Assembly (NCBI GenBank): GCA_022410635.1
Contig: JAJVDF010000364.1
Location: 1-64,000, forward strand
Direction: 5' to 3'
Source: Tretioscincus oriximinensis
Lineage: Eukaryota > Chordata > Lepidosauria > Squamata > Gymnophthalmidae
DNA: 64,000 nucleotides
Made by a program: the position numbers and the translations under genes. Positions 56,151 through 64,000 of this stretch are shown in pieces (within the stretch, counting starts at the first letter, position 1; each line of letters opens with the position of its first letter). The notes beneath the pieces are model-generated. The model was not told the DNA's origin. It ran no database searches and saw nothing but the letters and a program-made list of their open reading frames with translations.

Positions 56151-57078
56151 TTATCAAGTTGCATTATAAATTTTCAAATCTTCCATAAGTGACCTAAACC
56201 ATTAGCTACACTGGTTATATCCGAGAGAAAGGAGAAGCCAACCCAATTCAGTAATTACTATAAAGGGGTGGGCAAATGTGGATCTCTACTAGGATCTTAG
56301 ATTCTGTCAGCCTTAGACAACAAAGGCCAACAGCAATGATATTTGTTGTAGACCACTATCAATCGGCAGATCACCAGTTCCCCAAGCCTGAATTCACTGA
56401 ATCAACAAATATTTTGAACCCCTTATATATCTATAATCATTCATATATCAGGGCTACAAGAAAGTAAGGGAGGGATGAGAATGCAACAGCACCACAAATG
56501 AACTCCCATCCTGAAATGACAGGTTGTGACATAATTTCTGGTGACTCATTGTACTCATAGTGTCAGCTTTCCATTGGGGATTTCCAGACTTCTCCCCGTA
56601 ACTAGAAACAAATCTTTAACTTTGGCATGTAGATTTTCCAGGATACTGGTTCTCAGACATTTCTCTTCAAACCAAGCTGTCCATTCTGCCTTACACTGCT
56701 GCACCTTTTTTAATTTGTATTTTAGTTGAAGAAACCAGTTTTTCTTTCCCCACTTTCAGGAATTGTTATTTTTAATATGCCAATTGTACCGTGTTTTCAT
56801 TCTTGTTAACTGCCTTCAGACCTTTGTGTGTAGGGTAGAATGGAAGTGTAAACAAATAAAATAATTTAAATGGAATAGTTATGAATGAATATCTACCTCT
56901 GAAACTAAGTCAACAACAAAGACATCTTAAAACAGTTTAATGCTGTCCTGAGTAATGCAGTAAGTGAAAGTCTCATTAAGATTAAAGGGCAGGAAAAGTC
57001 ATTCAGGGATTACATTAATCCCAGAGAATTCTCCACCAGGTTGAGAAAGTGATTTCGAAGCTCAAGACTCAAAGTATA
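56151..57078. other. Unassigned, with one LINE-type tail
   Basis: 56,790-56,870 (TTAACTGCCTTCAGACC then GTAGGGTAGAATGGAAGTG) is a worn tail. The rest is not recognised. Confidence 0.4.
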
Positions 57079-57150
57079 TAAGAACATAAGCTGAATCCTG
57101 TTGGGACAGGTCATACCCCATCTAGGCCAACACCGACACATACAGTGGCC
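57079..57150 (-). mobile_element. CR1 LINE 3' terminus (diverged)
   Basis: ATAAGAACATAAGCTGAATC then CTGTTGGGACAGGTCATACC and CCATCTAGGCCAACACCG. Short and diverged minus-strand end. Confidence 0.55.
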
Positions 57151-58164
57151 ACAATTTAAATGTACATAATTGTGCCAATCAACTGTTTCTTTTTGTAGAG
57201 GTATTAAAATAGTTTAAACAGACTAAGGAATTTATTAATCTTACCATTTGTTACAGCTCCCACGAGACAAACTAGGAATGTGCTTGTGCTCATAGTGGAG
57301 CAAACAAAAAGCTGATTCTCGATGTACTGAGCTATGTTTAGATATGTTAAATTCTTAAATGTTCACAAGATACCCAACGGATCATATATCATCATTTGAA
57401 AGAGGGGAATAAAACCTGTGGCTGGTCAAGTATTGCTAGCCTTCCACTCCTACAACTCCTCATTGTAAGAGACTTTCCAACTTTCCATTCTAGGGAGAAA
57501 TAAAGAAATCATTTTAACGAGTCAGATCATTTTTTTTTCTAGCTAAAAATTATTGATCTGCAGAACCAACTAAAGAATAAATCATAGTTATTTTGATATG
57601 CATATAAAAGCATGTACTCCCATAATGAATCTTCAATTTTAAACATATGGTATTCCCCTTGGTCATGTCTTGGAGTTGTTGCTATGTGCCACTGAGCTAG
57701 ATCCATTTGGAACAGACCATTTAACAGTTTCCTACCTTTTCCTCTTCCAAATTTACTCTTTCGTCTGCCATACATTTGGAAGCAGAATCTCCTATTGCAG
57801 ATCTTTTATGTCTNCATAGCAAAATCCTGGAGTCCCCAAAATCTCAATCATTAACTCGTGGGCAAAGAGTGCATAAAGTTTTTGATGTCACTTCCAGGGG
57901 TGGGGCCAGAAGTGATGTCACGTCTGGGTGATATTCACAGAAGCAAAAAATGGAAGAAAAATCATTTGTAATTTCATTTTCTGCCCCAGGGCACCTTTTT
58001 TGGAAGTAGNGGTTGGAAATCCTCAGCAGAAATTCTCGGACATTACTGTAAAAGTATTCGTACCTCATACACGACTGGATAATCTGATAAAATGTACAAG
58101 ATGCTACACATAGTCATTTTCTGAGCCTTTTCTAAGGTTGTACCAACCCTATGTCTGCACAACA
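57151..58164. other. Unassigned stretch
   Basis: No recognised feature. The GATGTCACTTCCAGG and GATGTCACGTCTGG pair near 57,885-57,925 is a small local duplication. Confidence 0.4.
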
Positions 58165-58360
58165 CAGCTAGTGGTCTCAAAACGTTTTAAGAATTGGCAA
58201 AATTAAGTGATTGGGCAAACTCTTGTTCAACTCATGAAAAAGAAATAAAATTCTTAGACATGCTAACTGATTGCTTCCTAGAGCAGGTGGCTTTAGAACC
58301 AACCAGGGCAAGGGAATCTTGGATTGAGTCCTAAGTACTGAACAGGACCTGATACAAGAT

Positions 58361-59077
58361 GTGACTGTAACTGATCCCCTAGAAAAGAGTGACCACAATA
58401 CAATAACTTTCAACTTGAATGTGGAAAGAAAATTGTCAAGCAGTTCTAACACANAAACCTTCAACTTTCACAAAGGAAATTTTCCCAAAAGGAGGAAAAT
58501 GGTAAAAAGAAAGTTAAAAGGGAAAGTGAGAAAAGTCCAGTTCCTTCAAAAAGCGTGGAAATTGTTTGCAAATACAATATTGGAAGCTCAAAGAAAATGC
58601 ATTCCCAAGAGAAAAAAGGGTTCTGCCAAGTCCAAGAAGATACCCGTATGGCTTACCTCTGCAGTAAATGAAGCAATCAGAATGAAGAGAAACTCATTTA
58701 AAAAGTGGAAGGCTTATCCCAGTGAGAACAGAAGGGAACACAAACTGTGGCAAACCAAATGCAAGATGGTAGTCAGGGATGCGAAGAAAAACTTTGAGGA
58801 GAACATTGCAAAGAATATTAAAAGAAATAATAAGAACATTTTCAAATACATCAGAAATAAGAATCTTACCAGGAAAGCAGTCGGACCACTAGATAGCAAT
58901 GGACAAAAGGGCATAATGAAGGAGGATGTAGAGATTGCAGAGATGTTAAATGAATTTTTTGCTTCAGTTTTCACTAAAGAAGAGAGATGGAATTTACCCA
59001 CAACAAATTTAGTCTTCTCAGGAAGAACACCAGAGGAATTAAACTGGATAGAGATAAGGGAGGGAGGTCCTTGCTAG
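58361..59077 (+). pseudogene. CR1 ORF2 fragment, endonuclease end and linker
   Basis: 238 codons. SDHNTITFNLN (residues 10-20) is the last endonuclease motif of CR1. The lysine-rich linker that follows is typical, with MKEDVEIAEMLNEFFASVFT near residues 186-205. The preceding part of the endonuclease is in another frame or missing. Confidence 0.85.
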
Positions 59078-59144
59078 CATTAATAAGGTGAACATTTATA
59101 AATCCCCAGGGCCAAACCACCCAAGAATTCTTAAAGAACACAAA

Positions 59145-60810
59145 CTTATAGACACCAATTACAATACGGTTTGGAATAGACTTAACAAAAAGTTACAAAA
59201 ATGGCCGGCCACCCAATGGGATCTACTAACAAAAAAAAGAATAACACAAATGATGATACTACCCAGGTTCATGTATCTATTTCAAGTAGTTTCAGGGATG
59301 ATTCAAATCCCAAAGATAAAACTATGGGAAACGGAAATAAAAAAATGGGTATTGAATGAAAAAAAGAACCGAATCTCGAACCTTAACTTTTATACCGCAA
59401 ATAAAAAAGGGGGTTGGGGCTTTCCTAGTCTAAGACTCTATCATGAAGCCTGGCAAGTATTAAGAATTATTGATTTAGAACATAAGGATATAAACAAGTC
59501 AATCAGAGTAGAGAGGATATTAAATAACATACCAAACCATCCAATCCTCACGGATAATATCGATAGAAGAGTAAGGAAAAATTGGCTTCCACCGCTAAAA
59601 GGGTGCTGGAAGATTTGGCAGAAACATCGGAAAGATATAGCCCCAGGCATAAACCCAATTGCATCAACAAAAATTATAAATACTAACGGAGACGAAAACT
59701 TAGGGATTTTTTTGAGGTCTTTACAAGTAACGCGACTAAGGGAACTATACGAGGATACCGGGGTCCCTCTAAACATACACAGGATTAGAAATCTAGCCAA
59801 TGAGAGCAATGATTGGTTAAAAATCATGGCTGTATTTCCTCTATATACGTAAAAATGAGGTTAAAAATCAAATACTGGCAGTGAAAACCCAAATGGAAGA
59901 TATTGTGGAAAGTAGAATACACAACAAAAAAAACATAATTGCTAAATTGTATGAGTTACTAGTAGATAAGGAGTTCACTAGGAAATCAAAAATAAGAGAA
60001 CACTGGAACACAGATATTAATATAACAGATCATGAATNGGATAAATGGATATTAGATGNGGAAAAAATCAAATATAATAAATTTAAAGGGGTGGAAAAAA
60101 AATTACTGAATTATTGGTATAGAACCCCGAAACAAATGGCACATATAGCGGCCTCACCCCCACACTGCTGGCACGGATGTAACACCCCNGGCANGTACAT
60201 GCACATGTGGGCANTATGCCCGCATGTAACCGCATTCAGGAATTTGGTATANAACGANTTGAGAGAGTTAACGGGTCGGAACATCCCAAATACCATTAAA
60301 ATGTGGATCACCAATAATATAGAGACAATAACAGGAACAATAGATCAATTGAATATCATAAAACAAGGAATATATGCCGCCCACATAGTCATTGCACGGG
60401 GCTGGAAAGACCATACAAAATGGACCCAGCAGATATGGTATGACTACATGGCGGAAATTATGATGTTGGACGCGGTGAGGGAAAGGAGACTGAATATCAT
60501 GAATATCCAGATAAAATACAACTGGATGCAAAAATGGAAATCAATATATGATAAGGTGAATTCAGGCAATCAAAATATGTTTGTAATAATTAAAGAGACG
60601 ATAGCTCTAATGCAGACACTGAGACTCATATCCTAGTATGACCATACCGATATTGACTCCGGATCGGGTTAGTGGGTGGGGGAAGGGGGGGAACAAGATT
60701 TGTTGTATACTAATTGTTTTATGTATGTATGTATGTATATTTATTGTGTGTGTCCTTTCTTTGTTTTGTATTATATGGAAATAATAAAAAGATTTAAGAT
60801 TAAAAAAAAA
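59145..60810 (+). mobile_element. 5'-truncated L1 LINE inserted in CR1
   Basis: The frames (59,145-59,852 and 59,881-60,636) encode the C-terminal third of an L1 ORF2: LPRFMYLFQVV, KKGGWGFPSLRLYHEAWQ, then WYRTP, CWHGC...H.W..C and GWKDHTKWTQQIW. A 3' UTR with TATG repeats and an AATAAAAAGATTTAAGATTA-type end finishes in a poly(A) of about ten. The target duplication AAAGAAC(A/T)CAAA (12 bp, one mismatch) lies at 59,133-59,144 and 60,811-60,822. Confidence 0.92.
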
Positions 60811-61240
60811 AAAGAACTCAAATGTGAAATTGCTGAACTAACCAAAATATTTAAACTTTCCTTAAGATCAGGCATAGTACCAGTAGATTGGAGGGTAGCT
60901 AACATAACACCAATCTTCAAAAAAGGATCCTGGGGTGATCCCGGAAATTATACACCCATCAATTTGACATCAGTTCAAGTAAAGTGTTGGAAACCATAAT
61001 TAAGGACAAAATTACTAAACACATGGAGAAGCGCGCATTGCTGAATGAAACTCAGCATGGCTTCTACAAAGGTAAATCATGCTTTACTAACTTGCTAGAA
61101 TTCTTTGAGAGTGTTAACAAACATGTAGATAAAGGGGATCCAGTTGATATTGTCTATCTAGATTTTCAGAAGGCTTTTGATAGAGTCCCTCATCAAAGGC
61201 TCCTAAAAACCTCCACACTCATGGTATAAGNGGACAGACT

Positions 61241-61882
61241 TTGTCCTGGATTAGAAACTGGCTAAAAGATAGAAAACAGAGGGTAGTAATAAATGGACAA
61301 TTCTCTGAGTGGAAAGAGGTAAGAAGTGGGGTACCCCAGGGGTCTGTATTGGGACCTTTGCTTTTCAATGTATTTATAAACAAACTGGATGTCGAGGTAA
61401 ATAGTGAAGTAGCCAAGTTTGCTGACAACACTAAACTGTTCAGGGTAGTGAAAACTGAAAATGATTGTAAGGCACTCCAGAGTGATCTATTGAAATTGGG
61501 TGAGTGGGCATCAAAGTGGGAAATGCACTTCAATTTAAGCAAGTGCAAGGTCATGCACATTGGGGCAAAGAATGACAACTACCCCTACCACCTGATGGAA
61601 TCCAAGCTTTCTGTAACTGAGCAAGAAAAGGATCTTGGGGTATTGGTGGACAATTCNATGATGATCTCAACTCAGTGTGCAGCAGCAGCAAAAAAGGCAA
61701 ATTCCATGTTCGGAATAATTAGGAAAGGAATCGAAAACAAGTCAGCAAATGTTGTTTTGTCTCTTTATAAATCTGTGGGCCTCTGTGTGGGACAGAATGC
61801 TGGACTAGATGGTTTTTGGCCTGATTCAGTATGCCTCTTCTTATGTTCTTATATCTCTGGCAATCACTTAGTATTTTCTTAA
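61241..61882 (+). pseudogene. CR1 ORF2 fragment with altered active site
   Basis: 213 codons. SGVPQGSVLGPLLFN is intact, but the catalytic aspartate pair reads F-A-D-N. From residue 180 the frame runs through a deletion into translated 3' UTR (GLCVGQNAGLD...). It parallels the copy at 34,523 closely up to KSANVVLSLYKS. Confidence 0.85.
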
Positions 61883-61924
61883 TTTTTTATTTTTAAAAAA
61901 TATGTAATCAGCTGTGGTATCATT

Positions 61925-62115
61925 TCAAATCTATCACTAGCAATGAGGTCTGGTAGGACTTTAGGCACTAACAAGAAANAGATATGCAGTAGAAACTTAC
62001 ATTGACAAGTCAACTTCTCCAGGAACAATTGCCTGGCCGCAAGAGGGCTACAAGACCACCTTGATAGATGTTCTAGACCCAGACTCACACAACTATTTTT
62101 TTGAAATCTGAATTT
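61925..62115 (-). mobile_element. Penelope-type terminal fragment
   Basis: TAGGACTTTAGGCACTAACA then AGAAANAGATATGCAGTAG, CAAGTCAACTTCTCCAGG. Matches the layout of 32,488 and 62,225 with changes. Confidence 0.4.
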
Positions 62116-62224
62116 ATCACTACAGTTGTTCTCAGCAGAGCAGCTTCCCAACAGTTAGATTTCACATGGGAAGATGTGGCATCCCTACATTCTTCAGATA
62201 GTCTGGCCAAGCTACTGGTAACTG

Positions 62225-62425
62225 TTTTTATCCAGCAAGGAGTCTTGTAGTACCTTAAGAGACTAGCAAGAAAAAGGTAGGTAAGATGAGCTTTTGTAAA
62301 TAAATCTACTTCAGATATGAAAGCTCCTGCTATCTTTTTCTTGCTAGTCTTTATGGTGCTACAAGAAGATTTGCTAGATATTCTGGAGCCAGACTAATAC
62401 AGGTATTTTTTTGAAATTTGAGATC
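62225..62425. mobile_element. Penelope-type terminal fragment, partly palindromic
   Basis: CTTGTAGTACCTTAAGAGAC and TAGCAAGAAAAAGGTAGGTA are mirrored by TATCTTTTTCTTGCTAGTCT and TTATGGTGCTACAAGAAG about 80 bp later. Two inverted copies of the same terminus. Confidence 0.5.
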
Positions 62426-63702
62426 CCACCAACTCATTGNCCTAACAGAGCCAGAAGCTCCTCTTGATTGGCACGTGGGCATATTCCAGATTTATTTCAT
62501 AGAACTTGGAAAGATTTATTAGTCTATCAATATCACACTATTCTAGATAAACCCATACACAAGTGTCAGTTTAATTTAATAAATTCATTTTTTAAAACAT
62601 GATCAGTTATGCCAATTTTAAACATGCTCAAGATTGTTGGAGATACTAGAAACAACTGACATAAAAGGTTTGCAGAACATTCTAAATCAACACTTTTGAA
62701 TTCAAAACTATGGTATATTCTGACTGCTCTATGTTCAGGACAAAATGTCCTTTTAAAATTTGGGCTTGTTCCAAATTCAGAACATAACAAGGTCCTGTCC
62801 CATAAGAACAATTTAAATGTTCAGAAAACTATTTGTGCACAAGATTTGTAATGGTCTATAGTTTAACCTTCCAAAAGTAAAAGTGTCCAAATGATATGAA
62901 GCTTGAGAGTAGACAGGAGGCATCTAACTCTACTATCCACCTATCTTGGTGATAATCACTCACAAAATGATGTTCATGTTTTCTTATTATCGTGAGATTA
63001 ATCCAAAACCATTGAGCATCTTGTGGGAATGTTTTCTGAGGGAAAACAGAATATCCTTTATGATTGGGGGGATTGTTCTGAGTTGATACAAAACTCAATA
63101 TTTTGCAGATACTGATACTGGAATTAGAAATGAATATTCCAGCCTATTTACCTGCTTCACAAATTCCATTATCATGAACATTATTCAGGTAAAANAGTAA
63201 AAAAGATAACCTCTTTTAAGAAAACAGGGGTTCCTCCTGTATCCCTTCATACAGAGAACTGGACAAAGTCATTTTTTTACCTAGGACCCAGCTAAAATGG
63301 TTATGACAGTGAATAGAACCAATATTGGTCAATTTAAAAAATATTGCTGTTACAAATTACCTATTTACAATGTATCATGAAACCTTGCATTTCCAATGAA
63401 GAATTGTACACAGCAGATCTAGNGATACAATAAAAATGCAGCCATCACTGTCTAATTGGATTAGTCAAGCTTTGAAGGTATAAAACAGCTCAGGCTCCTC
63501 ACTAAGTTACCATTAAAAATCGTGACATTGCAGAATGAAATGAGCACATTCGCTCTGCTGGAAGAAAAGGTGCAGTCTAATATGTCTCAGATTTACCATT
63601 TGAATCAGGCAAGTATTATTGTAGAAAGTTTGCTGAATTTACAGAACCAGGGGATTGAGCTGCAGGCTGGCAGATCAATAGACGATATATAGTGACTGAA
63701 TC
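62426..63702. other. Unassigned stretch
   Basis: AT-rich, no recognised repeat or gene. The short ORFs have no domain. Confidence 0.4.
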
Positions 63703-63955
63703 TGCATTATTTATTTATTTATACTTATATCCCACCCTATACCCAAAGGTCTCAGGGCAGCAAACCATAGGGGATGCATATGGCTTTTGTTGCCTTCTCC
63801 ACAACAGACACCCTGTGACATGGGCTGAGAGAGTTCCAAAGAACTGTGATTGGCCCAAGATCACCCAGCTGGCTTCCTGGAGGAGTGGGGAATCAAACTG
63901 GGAGACCACCAGATAAGAGTCCAACACTCTTAACTGCTACACCAAACTGGCTCTG
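63703..63955 (-). mobile_element. Sauria SINE
   Basis: On the minus strand: GAGCCAGTTTGGTGTAGCAG then TTAAGAGTGTTGGACTC (box A region), CAGTTTGATTCCCCACTCC (box B), CAGCTGGGTGATCTTGGGCC, CTCTCTCAGCCCATGTCAC, tail GGGTGGGATATAAGTATAAA. Near full length. Confidence 0.92.
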
Positions 63956-64000
63956 AACTACTTGAGTGTGTTCATACGCAAACTGAAAATGATGTTGGAC

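Larger units (their letters stand above)
58165..61855 (+). mobile_element. CR1 LINE interrupted by an L1
   Basis: 5' part 58,165-59,144: end of the endonuclease domain (EPTRA near 58,295; TVTDPLEKSDHNTITFNLN at 58,364-58,420) and the linker region up to KSPGPN and PRILKE. 3' part 60,811-61,855: fingers and palm of the reverse transcriptase (VPVDWRVANITPIFKKG, YLDFQKAFDRVPH, SGVPQGSVLGP), then FADN in place of FADD at 61,418-61,429. A deletion near 61,778 joins the thumb region directly to the 3' UTR. Frame shifts occur near 58,320, 61,000 and 61,230. Inactive. Confidence 0.9.

Noticed and set aside
61..63435. Scattered single N bases as biological signal
   Set aside because: They look like ambiguous base calls in the assembly, with no pattern relative to elements.

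Overview
The window looks like intergenic DNA from a squamate reptile (lizard, possibly gecko-like; the exact taxon is inferred). The grounds are the combination of Sauria-type tRNA SINEs, young CR1 LINEs ending in the ACATAAGAAG / TTCTTATGTTCTTATG motif, several L1 lineages, a Penelope-like element with a GIY-YIG nuclease, and many short non-autonomous DNA transposons. The sequence is AT-rich with isolated single N calls. I found no host protein-coding exon, rRNA or functional tRNA gene. All ORFs with recognisable protein similarity are retroelement remnants; most other ORFs come from hairpin elements, microsatellites or chance.

Layout. 0-7.4 kb: two related LTR-like blocks (about 1-840 and 6,747-7,395, minus orientation) around a truncated L1, Penelope-like sequence, a CR1 end and three foldback MITEs. 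8.3-9.9 kb: two SINEs and an L1 3' end split by a MITE. 10-15.2 kb: a minus-strand L1 opened by a CR1 and by a composite hAT-like unit with an exact 8-bp target duplication. 18-19.6 kb: a GC-rich multi-hairpin hAT with a perfect 8-bp duplication, then a Tc1-type palindrome that holds a SINE. 21-25.7 kb: SINEs and a CR1 end around a repeat-poor block. 26.3-29.2 kb: the longest L1, with its reverse transcriptase FADD motif missing. 30-33 kb: MITEs and a Sauria SINE. 34.5-35.75 kb: a CR1 with an intact FADD motif but frame breaks. 36.6-38.6 kb: nested DNA transposons and the inverted partner of the 12.5-kb hAT unit. 40-45.2 kb: CR1 pieces, a DNA element with a SINE inside, and Penelope fragments in both orientations. 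46.5-48.1 kb: two tRNA SINEs, one running into a 200-bp polypyrimidine tract. 51-56 kb: further DNA elements, an L3/CR1 copy split by a hAT, and a long (ATT)n. 58.2-61.9 kb: a CR1 interrupted by an L1 with a visible target duplication.

The elements do not form a pathway. The window is best read as a record of nested insertions: CR1 into L1, L1 into CR1, hAT into L1 and CR1, SINE into Tc1-type and hAT-type elements. No new defence, metabolic or coding system is visible. The most unusual structures are the composite hAT unit (12,552-13,536) with its inverted relative at 37.8-38.6 kb, the multi-hairpin hAT at 18,480-19,023, and the opposed Penelope fragments at 41.8-43.3 kb.
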